NCBI RefSeq assembly: GCF_006442545.2
Contig: NZ_CP083952.1
Span: forward strand, 3,821,501 to 3,885,500
Direction: 5' to 3'
Source: Mesorhizobium sp. B2-1-8
GTDB taxonomy: Bacteria; Pseudomonadota; Alphaproteobacteria; Rhizobiales; Rhizobiaceae
DNA: 64,000 bases
The first letter of the stretch is position 1. The number at the start of each line of letters is the position of its first letter. Both the position numbers and the translations under genes were made by a program. This document shows, in pieces, positions 1-9,280 of this stretch. Under the pieces are notes generated by a model. That model was not told the origin of the DNA and ran no database searches. It saw nothing but the letters and a program-made list of their open reading frames with translations.

Positions 1-128
<128 letters not shown>

Positions 129-1610
129 TTATTCCGGCAGGATCGGCGCCGGATCGTCGACGTGGCCTCGAAGTTCTTTCTCGGGCATCAGGGTCAGCGT
201 GATAAGGCCCAGTACCAGAGTGCCGGCCGCGACGAGAAAGATCATCACGAAGGGCTCGGCCGATACGACATGTCCAGCCACCTCGATGCCTTCGCCGGCC
301 AGCGGCAACCCAAATCCGAGAGCGACGGCGCCGAGCATCGCGACCCCCAATGCACTGCCGAGCGAACGTAGAAAGGTCAGCACTCCCGTCGCTACGCCAA
401 GATGCATGCGGTCGACGGCGTTCTGCACGGATACGGTGGTTACCGGAAATGTCGTCCCCGTCCCCAGTCCGATACAGATGGTCAGGACTTCGACGATAAG
501 CAGCGATGCATCGCCGGCGACAAAGGCCAGCAGGCCCATGCACAGGATGGCGAAGATGACGCCGACCATGGCGATGCGCTTGTAGTGGATGAAGCGCGGT
601 ATCAGGCGGCCGCTGGAAGCGGCGCCGGCCACGGTTCCAAGCAGAAGGCCAAGCATTGCAATGCCCGATTCGCTGGCCGTCAGGCCAAGGATCGATTGCA
701 GATAGACGGGCAGATAGACGGCGAGGCCGACGCTGGAGGCCTGGAGCAGGAACATCGACAGAGTGCCAGCCAGGACGATCGGGTTGCCCAGTACCTCGAG
801 CGAAATGAGCGGTTCGGCCGCCCGCGTCAGCCGCAGGGCAAAGGCGCCCCAGAAAAGCACGGAGCACGCCAGGACGCCAATGACTTCCGGCGATGACCAG
901 GGATAGGCGCTGCCGCCCCAGTTCAGCGCCAGCAGCAACAGCGCCGTGGCGACGATGAGCAGCAATGCGCCGAGACCATCGATGCTGTGATTCTTGGCCA
1001 CGATCGGCAGCTTCTTGAGCGGCTTGTTGATGATCGCCATCGCAACAAAGCCCAGCGGGATATTGATCCAGAAGATGAGTGACCAGTGCAGATGCTCGGC
1101 AAAAGTGCCGCCCAGCAGCGGACCGGCGACGCTGGCGACGGCCCAGGTGCCTGAGAACCACGCTGCATAGCGCGCCCGCTCGCGCGGCGGGACGAGGTCT
1201 CCGACCACGGTCTGCGTCAGCGCGAAAAGGCCACCGCCACCGGCCCCCTGGATCGCGCGCCCCAGGATAAGGACGAACATGTTGGGGGCCAGTGCGCTGA
1301 CCAGCGATCCGGCGAGAAAGATGAGGATTGCCGCGTAGACGGTCGGCCGACGCCCATGGACGTCGGAAATCTTACCGTAGAGCGGTGCCACGGCGGTTGC
1401 GGTCAAGAGATAACCGGTGACGATCCATGGCAGATATTCGGCATGGCCGAGCGAGCGCCCGATGGTCGGCATGGCGGGCGCGACGATGGTCTGGTCGAGG
1501 GCTGCCAGCAGCATCGACAGGAGAACGCCGCCGATGATGGCGTTCTTTTCGCTTTCTGTCAGCGGCGCGCTCGCTGCCGCCACGGCCTGCTTGTCGACAG
1601 CCTGGTCCAT
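129..1610 (-). CDS. MFS multidrug efflux transporter, DHA2 (EmrB/QacA) type
   Basis: Inner-membrane proton-driven exporter of 493 residues, the size of 14-helix DHA2 pumps. Family motifs are visible: LDQTIVAPAMP near residue 38 (motif D1), GKISDVHGRR near 80 (motif A), and the glycine-rich GAGGGG stretch near 123 followed by a motif C-like SVAGPLLGG, typical of drug:H+ antiporters. The start at MDQAVDK is chosen because purine-rich GGACGAGAAG precedes it; a GTG 60 bases upstream would add 20 residues unlike a transporter N-terminus. A perfect 16-bp palindrome lies about 57 bases upstream and may be its operator. No membrane-fusion partner or adjacent regulator is present. The substrate cannot be predicted. 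Confidence 0.9.
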   Translation of the reverse strand: MDQAVDKQAVAAASAPLTESEKNAIIGGVLLSMLLAALDQTIVAPAMPTIGRSLGHAEYLPWIVTGYLLTATAVAPLYGKISDVHGRRPTVYAAILIFLAGSLVSALAPNMFVLILGRAIQGAGGGGLFALTQTVVGDLVPPRERARYAAWFSGTWAVASVAGPLLGGTFAEHLHWSLIFWINIPLGFVAMAIINKPLKKLPIVAKNHSIDGLGALLLIVATALLLLALNWGGSAYPWSSPEVIGVLACSVLFWGAFALRLTRAAEPLISLEVLGNPIVLAGTLSMFLLQASSVGLAVYLPVYLQSILGLTASESGIAMLGLLLGTVAGAASSGRLIPRFIHYKRIAMVGVIFAILCMGLLAFVAGDASLLIVEVLTICIGLGTGTTFPVTTVSVQNAVDRMHLGVATGVLTFLRSLGSALGVAMLGAVALGFGLPLAGEGIEVAGHVVSAEPFVMIFLVAAGTLVLGLITLTLMPEKELRGHVDDPAPILPE

Positions 1611-1666
1611 GTCTTCTCGTCCACGCGCTTTGCGCTGCCGCATCGGGTCTGCCTGGTGCATCCGCG

Positions 1667-1682
1667 TCACGATCGATCGTGA
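1667..1682. promoter_or_regulatory. Perfect 16-bp palindrome upstream of the MFS gene
   Basis: TCACGATCGATCGTGA is a perfect dyad 57 bases upstream of the proposed MFS start. Its length and position fit the operator of a TetR- or MarR-type repressor of an efflux pump. This is inference; the regulator gene is not in the window. Confidence 0.4.
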
Positions 1683-1832
1683 TGCCCGTGCTTCCAGTTC
1701 GTGCCCGTGGCAACCCTGGATATGTCGTTCCGTATAGGCCGATTTCGCCTGGTGCTCGAAAAAAAATCGAAACTGGCTCTACGCTTCCACCCGGTTGGCT
1801 TGGACCCTGGCGAATGGAGGCGGCGAGGAAAT

Positions 1833-2453
1833 TCAGGTCGGCGGCTGCAATTGGCCACTTCCGATGCGTTCCATCCGGTAGCGCATCAGCCGCAGGATGC
1901 GGCTTTCGAAATTGACACCTTCGACACGGTCGAACCGCAGTTGGTCCTGATCGTGTCTGGCAAGCTCAGCCGCCGTGATCTCGGCGGCCTTGGCCTTTGC
2001 CGCATCGCAATCCTTCTGCGGATAGGTCGCCTTGAGCGCATCTTCCAATGCGCGGCCGTGGTTCTTGGCGATCTCGACATGGCGGTCTTCATGGCGCTTG
2101 ATGTCGGCCGACAATGTATCCCAGAACAGCCGCACATCGGCGTCGGCTTTGCGCGGGCGGCGCCATTCGGGAAGGATCACCTTGACCTTGACGGTGACGA
2201 CCGCGTCGGCGATCCGGCAGGAGCCGGACTGGCTGGCGTAGCTGATGCGTGTCGTGAAGGCCATCTGGGTGGCGCCAGGGTGGCGCGACCCCGTGCTTTT
2301 GACCTGCGGCCCGTGTTTGGCGAGTTGCTGCTCGATATCCTCCAGCGTTCTGCCGCCAATGGCGAAATAGCTGTATGTCTTCACCAGATTAGCCGCATCC
2401 GCCGGAACGGCGACGGTAAGCAGCAGTGCGCAGAGCAGGGATCGTGTCATCAT
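1833..2453 (-). CDS. Secreted DUF922-type protein with HExxH motif
   Basis: A 206-residue protein. It begins with a short signal peptide (MMTRSLLCALLL...ADA) and then has a globular domain containing HEDRH, an HExxH motif of the kind used by zinc metalloproteases. The overall pattern matches DUF922, annotated as predicted secreted Zn-dependent protease; proteolysis is not proven. The start at the paired ATGs (2453/2450) is chosen because AAGAGG lies just upstream and the signal peptide begins there; a longer frame back to 2567 has no such support. It is divergent from folP. Confidence 0.75.
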   Translation of the reverse strand: MMTRSLLCALLLTVAVPADAANLVKTYSYFAIGGRTLEDIEQQLAKHGPQVKSTGSRHPGATQMAFTTRISYASQSGSCRIADAVVTVKVKVILPEWRRPRKADADVRLFWDTLSADIKRHEDRHVEIAKNHGRALEDALKATYPQKDCDAAKAKAAEITAAELARHDQDQLRFDRVEGVNFESRILRLMRYRMERIGSGQLQPPT

Positions 2454-2566
2454 GTTGCCTCTTCGGTCACCTTGCTTTACGGCCTTTGCCGGCGCAACGG
2501 AACTGATCCGATGCGGATCACACATCGTTGATGGCCCTTGGTTGATGAACCCATGGTTGATGCGCA

Positions 2567-3415
2567 ATGACGGCGAGGCGATGGCAGCTGGCGCATGGGC
2601 GTCATCTCGAGCTTGGCGGCAAGGCCGTGGTCGTCGGCATCCTCAATATCACGCCCGACAGCTTCTCCGATGGCGGCCTGTTTGATGCTCCCGAAACCGC
2701 GATGGTCCAGGCGCACCGCATGATCGGGGAAGGCGCCGCGATCATCGATATCGGCGGAGAATCGACCCGGCCGGGCGCCGCCGCGATATCGGCCGGCGAG
2801 GAGCAGGCCCGTATCCTGCCCGTGATCGAAGCACTGGCGCATGCCGGCGACGTGCTGATCTCGGTCGACACCTATCGTGCGGAGACAGCGCGGCTCGCGG
2901 TGGCTGCCGGCGCGCACATCGTCAATGATGTCTGGGGTCTGCAGCGCGAACCCGACATTGCGCGGGTGGCGGCCGAAACCGGCGCCGGGCTTGTCATCAT
3001 GCATACCGGCCGGGATCGCGAGAAGCTGCCCGACGTGATCGCCGACCAACTGGCGTTCCTGGGAAAATCGCTGGAGATCGGGCGCGGGCAGGGTGTCGCC
3101 GACGACCACATCGTGCTGGACCCCGGCTTCGGCTTCGCCAAGGAGACCGCGGAGGAAAACCTCGACCTGATGGCGCGGTTCTCCGAGCTCTGCGCACTCG
3201 GCTTCCCGCTGATGGCCGGCACGTCGCGAAAACGCTTCATCGGCACCGTCACCGGTCGCGACGCCGCCGACCGGGCTGCCGGGACAGCGGCGACCAGCGT
3301 CATTCTCCGACTCAAGGGCGCGCATCTGTTTCGCGTCCATGATGTCGCAATCAACGTGGACGCGCTGGCCGTGGCGGATGCTATGCTGGCGCGGGAAACC
3401 GGATCGGAACGCTGA
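2567..3415 (+). CDS. folP: Dihydropteroate synthase
   Basis: Condenses 6-hydroxymethyl-7,8-dihydropterin pyrophosphate with p-aminobenzoate to make dihydropteroate; cytoplasmic folate synthesis and the sulfonamide target. The 282-residue TIM-barrel protein shows both family signatures: NITPDSFSDGG at residues 27-37, and GGESTRPGA at 61-69. A late GTSRKRFIG motif carries the Lys/Arg that bind substrate. It is first in folP-folB-folK, with four bases to folB, so the three are almost certainly one transcript for three linked steps of folate synthesis. Confidence 0.97.
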   Translation: MTARRWQLAHGRHLELGGKAVVVGILNITPDSFSDGGLFDAPETAMVQAHRMIGEGAAIIDIGGESTRPGAAAISAGEEQARILPVIEALAHAGDVLISVDTYRAETARLAVAAGAHIVNDVWGLQREPDIARVAAETGAGLVIMHTGRDREKLPDVIADQLAFLGKSLEIGRGQGVADDHIVLDPGFGFAKETAEENLDLMARFSELCALGFPLMAGTSRKRFIGTVTGRDAADRAAGTAATSVILRLKGAHLFRVHDVAINVDALAVADAMLARETGSER

Positions 3416-3418
3416 GCC

Positions 3419-3778
3419 ATGTATGTCATCCGCATGAAGAATTGCGCCTTCTTTGCCCGGCACGGCGTGCTGGATGAGGAAGAAGCGCTGGGGCAGCGCT
3501 TCTATGTCGATGCCTCGCTCACCGTCGAGCCCGGACGCGCGCTCGTCGATGATGCCATCGGGGAAACGGTCAATTACGGCGTTGCCTTCACCGTCATCGA
3601 GGAAATCATCACTGGACACAGGCGCTTCCTGATCGAGGCCTTGGCCCTGGAAGTCGCAAAGGCTCTCACCGGGCGCTTTCCCCAGATCAGGAAAGCCGAG
3701 ATCACCGTTCGCAAGCCCAATGCGCCGGTGCCTGGCGTGCTCGATTACGTCGAGGTGACCGTTGTCTGGCCCGAGTAA
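3419..3778 (+). CDS. folB: Dihydroneopterin aldolase
   Basis: Converts 7,8-dihydroneopterin to 6-hydroxymethyl-7,8-dihydropterin and glycolaldehyde. Its 119 residues are the usual FolB length. It begins with the family pattern IRMKNCAFFARHGVLDEE (substrate Glu after the HGV turn) and has the conserved Tyr in VNYGVAF near residue 60. It sits between folP and folK and its end overlaps the start of folK, suggesting translational coupling. Confidence 0.96.
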   Translation: MYVIRMKNCAFFARHGVLDEEEALGQRFYVDASLTVEPGRALVDDAIGETVNYGVAFTVIEEIITGHRRFLIEALALEVAKALTGRFPQIRKAEITVRKPNAPVPGVLDYVEVTVVWPE

Positions 3779-4274
3779 CACCGTCTATCTGAGCCTCGGT
3801 GGCAATCTCGGCGATCCGACGAAGTCGATGGGGGCTGCGTTACGCCTGCTCCACGCCGATCCCGATACTGACGTGGCCGCCGTTTCCTCGCTCTACCGGA
3901 CGCCGCCCTGGGGAAAGCTCGACCAGCCGGATTTCCTCAACGCGGCCGCCGAATTGTCGACGCGGCTGTCGCCGCGGGCATTGCTCGACCTGTGCCTCGA
4001 TGCCGAGCGAAAGCTCAAACGCGTGCGCGAGGAGAGGTGGGGACCGCGCCTGATCGACATCGACATCCTGGTGTTCGGCGACCGCATCATCCATGAAACG
4101 GGCCTGGAAGTGCCGCACCCGCGCATGCTGGAGCGCGCCTTCGTGCTGGCGCCGCTGGCCGAGATCGCGCCTGACCTTACCGTAGACGGCAAACGCGTTG
4201 TCGATCGCCTGGGCGCGGTCGATGCGGCGGGCATCGAGCGGCTGCCATCCGGCCGCGACTGGTGGCTGGCTTAG
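3762..4274 (+). CDS. folK: 2-amino-4-hydroxy-6-hydroxymethyldihydropteridine pyrophosphokinase
   Basis: Transfers pyrophosphate from ATP to 6-hydroxymethyl-7,8-dihydropterin, supplying the FolP substrate. The 170-residue protein starts with the YLSLGGNLGDP motif and contains the HPPK signature RWGPRLIDIDILVFG with its metal-binding Asp pair. Translation starts at a TTG inside the end of folB (17-base overlap); this is the only start that leaves the N-terminal strand intact. It is the last gene of the fol operon and is followed by a convergent gene. Confidence 0.96.
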   Translation: MSGPSNTVYLSLGGNLGDPTKSMGAALRLLHADPDTDVAAVSSLYRTPPWGKLDQPDFLNAAAELSTRLSPRALLDLCLDAERKLKRVREERWGPRLIDIDILVFGDRIIHETGLEVPHPRMLERAFVLAPLAEIAPDLTVDGKRVVDRLGAVDAAGIERLPSGRDWWLA

Positions 4275-4284
4275 ATCGGCGGTA

Positions 4285-4830
4285 TCAGCCGGAGAAACCA
4301 CCGTCATCCAGGAATGCTTTTTCCTCAGCCGTCGTCTCGCGGCCGAGCATTCTGTTGCGGTGCGGGAAGCGGCCGAAGCGCTGGATGATGTCACGATGTT
4401 CCAGCGCGTATTTCAGATTGAACTCGGCCCTGGCGGTGTGAAGTTCGACGGACAGGTCCTGGTCGGCAAGGTTTTCCGAATGTTCGAACGGCAGATAAAG
4501 GAACACGCGGACCTCCGGCTCCAGCACGACATCATGGCCGGCATCGACCGCCTTTTGCGCGAAGTGCTTTGCCAGTGGGTCGGTCGCGAACATGTGGCCG
4601 GTGCCGCGGAAGCAATTGCGCGGAAACTGGTCGAGCAGGATCATCAGCGCCAGCGAGCCGTCGGCATGGTTTGACCAGTCGTCGCACTCGCGCCGCGCCG
4701 CAGCGTAGTGGAGGTCGAGAAAGCGATCGCGGAAATCGGCATCGAAAGCGTTGTTCTTCTCGAACCACGCATCCTCGCCGGCGTCGCGCCAGAATTTGGT
4801 GACCGACAGGGCTCTGCTGTCCAATTCCAT
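4285..4830 (-). CDS. DUF924 family protein
   Basis: A 181-residue soluble protein matching DUF924 (COG3803), an all-helical family of unknown function with TPR-like folding. Recognisable family features are the opening FWRDAG...WF segment, LMILLDQFPRNCFRGTGHMFATD in the middle, and YLPFEHSE followed by the C-terminal RFGRFPHRN motif. It is convergent with folK and has only 15 bases to the antiporter gene upstream on the same strand, so it may be cotranscribed with it. No biochemical role is known to me. Confidence 0.85.
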   Translation of the reverse strand: MELDSRALSVTKFWRDAGEDAWFEKNNAFDADFRDRFLDLHYAAARRECDDWSNHADGSLALMILLDQFPRNCFRGTGHMFATDPLAKHFAQKAVDAGHDVVLEPEVRVFLYLPFEHSENLADQDLSVELHTARAEFNLKYALEHRDIIQRFGRFPHRNRMLGRETTAEEKAFLDDGGFSG

Positions 4831-4845
4831 GCCTGATTCTCTCGT

Positions 4846-6681
4846 TCAATCCGCCCGTTCGGATTTATGCAGTACGCCGGCCGTTTCCTCGTTGAGCGCC
4901 TGGCCAGGACGGCGGGGCGTGGAGAGCGGAGTCGGGATTGGCGTGCCGATATTGCCTTTCAGGAAACGCTGTCCCGAGCGGATGCCTTCGGCGAGCTGGG
5001 TCTCGAAGCGGGCCGTGTCGCGGCGCCTGACGTCCTCGATCGTTTCGGCGACGTCTTCGGGGTCAACGCCCAGCGCTTCCAGCGTCGAGCCGCCAAAGAC
5101 GAGCGCCGATTCGAAGGTCTCGCGCAACTGATAATCGACGCCGGCGCGGATGAGCTGCAACGCCGTGCCGCGGTCGAACGCACGTGCCAGCACCGTAAGC
5201 AAGGGAAATTCCGCCTTGACGAGTTCGGCGATGCGGATGGCGGCGTCGGGCTTGTCGACACAGATGAGCACGGCCCGCGCGCGGCCGGCCCCGGCAGCGT
5301 GCAGGATGTCCAGCCGCGTGCCGTCGCCATAATAGACCTTGAAGCCGAAATCGGCGGCCGCCTGGATCATCTCGACATCATTGTCGATGATCGAGACGTC
5401 GATGCCGCGCAAGAGCAGCGGTTGGCTGGCGATCTGGCCGAAGCGGCCGAAGCCGATGATCAGCACGCTGCCGGTGAGGCCGTCGGCGACTTCGACGCCG
5501 TCCAGCGACTGCTCGTCGCGCGGCGTGAAATAGCGCAAGGCAATGATCGCCAGCGGCGTCAGCACCATGGAGATGATGACGATCGCCGTCAGCGTCGCGT
5601 TTGCCTGGCCGTCGATGATGCCGACTGCGGCGGCCGCGGAATAGAGCACGAAGGCGAATTCACCGCCTTGCGCCATGAAGACCGCGCGCTCGAGCGCCTC
5701 GCGGTGGCCTGATTTCAGGATGCGGGCGACGATGTAGATGCCGAAGGCCTTCATCACCATGTAGGCGACGACATAGATGGCGATCAGCTTCCAGTTCGCG
5801 GCCACCACATGCAGATCGAGCGACATGCCGACCGCAAGGAAGAACAGGCCGAGCAGGATTCCACGGAACGGCTCGATGTCGGCTTCGAGCTGATGGCGGA
5901 AAGTCGATTCCGAAAGCAGCACGCCGGCCAGGAACGCGCCCATCGCCATCGACAGGCCGCTGAGTTGCATGGCGAGCGCCGACCCGAGCACGACCAGCAG
6001 AGCCGCGGCCGTCATCACCTCGCGTGCACGGGCATCCGCCAGGATGCGGAAGAAGGGGTTGAGCAGGTAGCGTCCCGCCACCACCAGTCCGACGATCGCG
6101 GCGAGGCCGATACCGACCTCGGTCAGCCGCTCCGACAGGCTGGTATCGGCACCGCCGGGCGCCAGGAAGGCGATCAGGGCGAGCAGAGGCACGATGGCCA
6201 GATCCTCCAGCAGCAGGATGGAGACGATACGCTGGCCCTTGGGCGAGGCGATTTCGCCGCGCTCCTCCAGAAGCTGCATGACGATGGCCGTCGAGGTCAG
6301 CACGAAACCGGCGCCGGCGACGAAGGATTGCGCGATCGGAAACCCTCCGGCCATGCCGACACCGGTCAGCAGCACGGCGCAGACCCCGACCTGGAGCGCG
6401 CCAAGCCCAAAGATCTCGCGGCGCAGGCCCCACAGCCGCGACGGCTGCATTTCCAGGCCGATGATGAACAGGAACATGACGACGCCGAGTTCGGCGACAT
6501 GGAGGATGGCTCCCGATTCGGAAAAGACGCCGATGCCGAACGGGCCGATCACCACGCCGGCGGCCAAGTAACCGAGAATCGAACCGAGACCCATGCGCTT
6601 GAAGATCGGGACGGCCACCACGCCTGCCGCCAACAACGCCACCACCTGAACTAGATCGCTGCCCGATGCTTCCGCTGCCAT
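4846..6681 (-). CDS. CPA2 monovalent cation:proton antiporter (KefB/KefC type)
   Basis: A 611-residue inner-membrane antiporter. About twelve hydrophobic segments fill the first 380 residues (Na+/H+ exchanger fold), then a cytoplasmic TrkA-N/RCK domain begins with the Rossmann motif GFGRFGQ near residue 415. The family exports K+ or Na+ in exchange for H+. Potassium is the usual substrate for KefB/C but cannot be told from sequence, and no KefF/KefG ancillary gene is adjacent. The start MAAEASGSD is used; an ATG 12 codons upstream would extend the protein without a clear ribosome site. It is divergent from the AraC gene. Confidence 0.9.
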   Translation of the reverse strand: MAAEASGSDLVQVVALLAAGVVAVPIFKRMGLGSILGYLAAGVVIGPFGIGVFSESGAILHVAELGVVMFLFIIGLEMQPSRLWGLRREIFGLGALQVGVCAVLLTGVGMAGGFPIAQSFVAGAGFVLTSTAIVMQLLEERGEIASPKGQRIVSILLLEDLAIVPLLALIAFLAPGGADTSLSERLTEVGIGLAAIVGLVVAGRYLLNPFFRILADARAREVMTAAALLVVLGSALAMQLSGLSMAMGAFLAGVLLSESTFRHQLEADIEPFRGILLGLFFLAVGMSLDLHVVAANWKLIAIYVVAYMVMKAFGIYIVARILKSGHREALERAVFMAQGGEFAFVLYSAAAAVGIIDGQANATLTAIVIISMVLTPLAIIALRYFTPRDEQSLDGVEVADGLTGSVLIIGFGRFGQIASQPLLLRGIDVSIIDNDVEMIQAAADFGFKVYYGDGTRLDILHAAGAGRARAVLICVDKPDAAIRIAELVKAEFPLLTVLARAFDRGTALQLIRAGVDYQLRETFESALVFGGSTLEALGVDPEDVAETIEDVRRRDTARFETQLAEGIRSGQRFLKGNIGTPIPTPLSTPRRPGQALNEETAGVLHKSERAD

Positions 6682-6844
6682 GCCTCTTGTCCCTGTGTCC
6701 GACAGCACTCCTTGCATGCAGTTGGAGCGGGAGGCAAGGGCGGGGAGCCTGCCAGGACAGGCAGGGGGTGCCGTTGAAGCGATTCCCCTGGTGGAACAGC
6801 GGTCTCCGCTTGCCTTCCGGACGTTTGGTATCTATATTGGCGGG

Positions 6845-7834
6845 ATGACTGACCATTCGTCCCGGCCGGGTCCCCCGCCTCACATCCCGATGGATGCGCT
6901 CAGCGAAGTTCTACAGGACTTTCGCTTGAGTGGAGTCAATTATGGCCGCTGCGAGCTCCGACATCCTTGGAGCATAGAATTTCCGCAACAATCGCTGCTT
7001 CGTTTTCACTTTGTTGGTCAGGGTCCATGCTGGATTCATACCGAAGCGCAAGGCTGGCAGGAGTTGCGCGATGGCGATCTGGTGCTGCTGCCGCAAGGTA
7101 TCGCCCATCGGCTGGCGAGTGCGCCGGACGTCGTGGGCGACTCGCTCGAGGGTTGCCAGGTGACCAAGTTGGGGGGCAACGTCTGCGAAGTGGTGCGGGA
7201 AGGCACGGGCGCGACAAGCACCCTTTTCTGCGGCTCGATGGCCTTGGGTGCCTGTGCGCTAAACCCGTTGATTACGTTGATGCCGCCCATCATCAAGGGT
7301 TGCGACGTGGCCGGCAATGACCCGGTCGTTGGTCCTTTACTGGCGGCTATGACCGCGGAAGCCGCGCAACCGCAGATGGGCAGCGCCACCATCTTGTCTC
7401 GGATGGCGGACTTGCTGACAGCCCGGCTCATTCGTTGCTGGGTCAATTGCACGGGGGCTTCGACCTCCGGTTGGCTCGCGGCCATCCGCGACCCCCATAT
7501 TGGCCGCGCTCTGGCAGCCATGCACAGAGACCCCGGCCATAACTGGACGCTCGAAAGCCTCGCCGGCCTGGCAGGCCAATCTCGCTCGATTTTCGCGGAG
7601 CGCTTCAGTGCCGTGTTGGGAGAAGGCGCGGCACACTATCTAGCCCGTCTGCGCATGCAACTTGCCCGCGAGTTGTTGGGGCAAAACGGCTTGTCGGTGG
7701 CTGAGGTTGCTACCCGCCTGGGCTATGATTCCGAGGCATCCTTCGCTCGCGCCTTCAAGCGCATCACCAATGTGTCGCCGGGCGTTGTGCGTCGCATAAC
7801 TCCCGGACGAATAGACATGAATTTCGGATTTTAA
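6845..7834 (+). CDS. AraC family transcriptional regulator (cupin sensor domain)
   Basis: A 329-residue regulator. An N-terminal cupin of the AraC_binding/cupin_6 type (RFHFVGQG..., LVLLPQGIAHRL) probably senses a small molecule. A C-terminal double helix-turn-helix follows from about residue 225, with SIFAERFSAVLGEG in the first half and VAEVATRLGYDSEASFARAFKR in the second. The start at MTDHSS is preferred; a frame open back to 6680 would run into the divergent antiporter start. The gene directly precedes an MFS exporter on the same strand. Regulators of this type commonly control an adjacent transporter, so it is the best candidate to act at the dyad between them. Confidence 0.85.
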   Translation: MTDHSSRPGPPPHIPMDALSEVLQDFRLSGVNYGRCELRHPWSIEFPQQSLLRFHFVGQGPCWIHTEAQGWQELRDGDLVLLPQGIAHRLASAPDVVGDSLEGCQVTKLGGNVCEVVREGTGATSTLFCGSMALGACALNPLITLMPPIIKGCDVAGNDPVVGPLLAAMTAEAAQPQMGSATILSRMADLLTARLIRCWVNCTGASTSGWLAAIRDPHIGRALAAMHRDPGHNWTLESLAGLAGQSRSIFAERFSAVLGEGAAHYLARLRMQLARELLGQNGLSVAEVATRLGYDSEASFARAFKRITNVSPGVVRRITPGRIDMNFGF

Positions 7835-7867
7835 GATACATATCATCCGGAAAGACTCGTTTATGAA

Positions 7868-7888
7868 GATCTCCAAACTTTGGAGATC
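7868..7888. promoter_or_regulatory. Perfect inverted repeat overlapping the MFS ribosome-binding site
   Basis: Two 10-base arms, GATCTCCAAA and TTTGGAGATC, flank a single central C. The GGAG of the Shine-Dalgarno sequence (7882-7885) lies in the right arm, eight bases before the GTG start of the exporter. It may be an operator for the upstream AraC protein or another dimeric regulator, or an RNA hairpin that hides the ribosome site. Confidence 0.6.
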
Positions 7889-7893
7889 CTTCC

Positions 7894-9102
7894 GTGACTG
7901 ACACAACATTACAGCTTGAAGACGCGGCGATAGACCTTGATGCCGCCGCGCCGGCCACATGGAGCGCAACCACATGGTTCGCGGTCCTTTCGTTGGCGGC
8001 CACCAGCTTTGCGCTGGTGTCCGCCGAATTCCTGCCGGCAGGTCTGTTGACGCCGATGGCGCGCGATCTCGGCATCAGCGAGGGGACGGCCGGGCAGGTG
8101 GTCACCGCCACCGCTTCCGTCGGCGCCGTGACGGCCATGTTGAGCAATGTCCTCATCGGCCGATTGAACCGCAAGACGGTGCTTGTCGGCCTCATGGCCT
8201 TGGCGGTCGGTTCCAACATTCTTGCGGCGCTGGCGCCCAATTTCTGGCTGTTATTGTTGGGCCGGGCCGGGCTGGGGATCGCTCTCAGCGCTTTCTGGGC
8301 ACTTTCGGTAGCCGTCGTGGCGAGGCTGGTTGGCGCCAATGCGACGGGGCGGGGCATGGCTATCGTCACCCTCGGCGTCTCGCTCGCAACAATTGCCGCA
8401 CCGTCGATGGGCGCATTGATCAGCGACTGGCTGGGTTGGCGCAGCGCCATGGCCATGACGGCGGGGTTGGCCTTGCTTGCCATGCTGCTGCAGTTACTCA
8501 GCCTGCCGACCTTGCCTGCAACGGCAAGCAATAGTCTTGCAGACGTCCTTCGCCTGACACGGCGGCGTGGCATTCAACTCGGTATGCTTGCTATCCTTTT
8601 GCTGATGACGGGGCATTTTGCCGGCTCGGTCTATGTGCGTCCGTTTCTCGAACACGTGACGCTCCTTGCGACCGGGCCAATCGCCCTGGCGTTGCTCGGA
8701 TTCGGCATCGCGGCTGTGATCGGCAATATTGCCGGTGGCCGCATGGCCGACGCCAATATCCACGTGGCTCTCGTGGTTACGGCCGCATTGATGGCGTTCG
8801 CGGCGCTGGCATTGGTGCTTTGGGGCGTGCACATCGGCGTTGCCTTTGGCTTCGCCACGCTATGGGGTTTCGCCTTCGGCATGGCGCCGGTGGTGCTGCC
8901 GACAAATCTGTCTCGCGCGGCGCCGGACGCGCTGGAAGCAGCGGGCAGCCTGATGGTCGCGTCCTTTCAGGTCGCCATCACCATCGGCGCGGTTGTCGGC
9001 GGCTATGTTGTGGACACTTATGGCCCGACAGCGCCTTTGACGGCGACTGCCATCCTTGCCGCATCGACGGCCGTCTTGGCGCTGCTACAACCGCGCAGCT
9101 GA
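7894..9102 (+). CDS. MFS transporter, DHA1 (sugar/drug efflux) type
   Basis: A 402-residue, 12-helix major facilitator resembling the AraJ/SotB group of arabinose and drug exporters. The N-terminal half has ALVSAEFLPAGLLTPMARDLGIS, the characteristic opening of that group, and a loop 2-3 motif A remnant (LIGRLNRK). The start is GTG, with GGAG at optimal spacing. The gene follows the AraC-type regulator by about 60 bases and a perfect dyad spans its ribosome site, so regulated expression is likely. The substrate is unknown. Confidence 0.88.
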   Translation: MTDTTLQLEDAAIDLDAAAPATWSATTWFAVLSLAATSFALVSAEFLPAGLLTPMARDLGISEGTAGQVVTATASVGAVTAMLSNVLIGRLNRKTVLVGLMALAVGSNILAALAPNFWLLLLGRAGLGIALSAFWALSVAVVARLVGANATGRGMAIVTLGVSLATIAAPSMGALISDWLGWRSAMAMTAGLALLAMLLQLLSLPTLPATASNSLADVLRLTRRRGIQLGMLAILLLMTGHFAGSVYVRPFLEHVTLLATGPIALALLGFGIAAVIGNIAGGRMADANIHVALVVTAALMAFAALALVLWGVHIGVAFGFATLWGFAFGMAPVVLPTNLSRAAPDALEAAGSLMVASFQVAITIGAVVGGYVVDTYGPTAPLTATAILAASTAVLALLQPRS

Positions 9103-9280
9103 ACTTTGCCGCCGCCGACACAGTAGCCTGAATCCGGCCGTTGGCGATGTTGCAGGCGCTTACACAAGTTGACGTCGGTAACGCGTTGCATCTTGCCACA
9201 ATCGAAGGCTAAGCACGCTCGGCTTCGGCCATCGGGGGTGAGCGGCGATCAAGTCGCACCCTTTTGAGGAGATGACTGAC

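Noticed and set aside
2477..3781. A 434-codon minus-strand frame
   Set aside because: Antisense to folP and folB; no recognisable domain.
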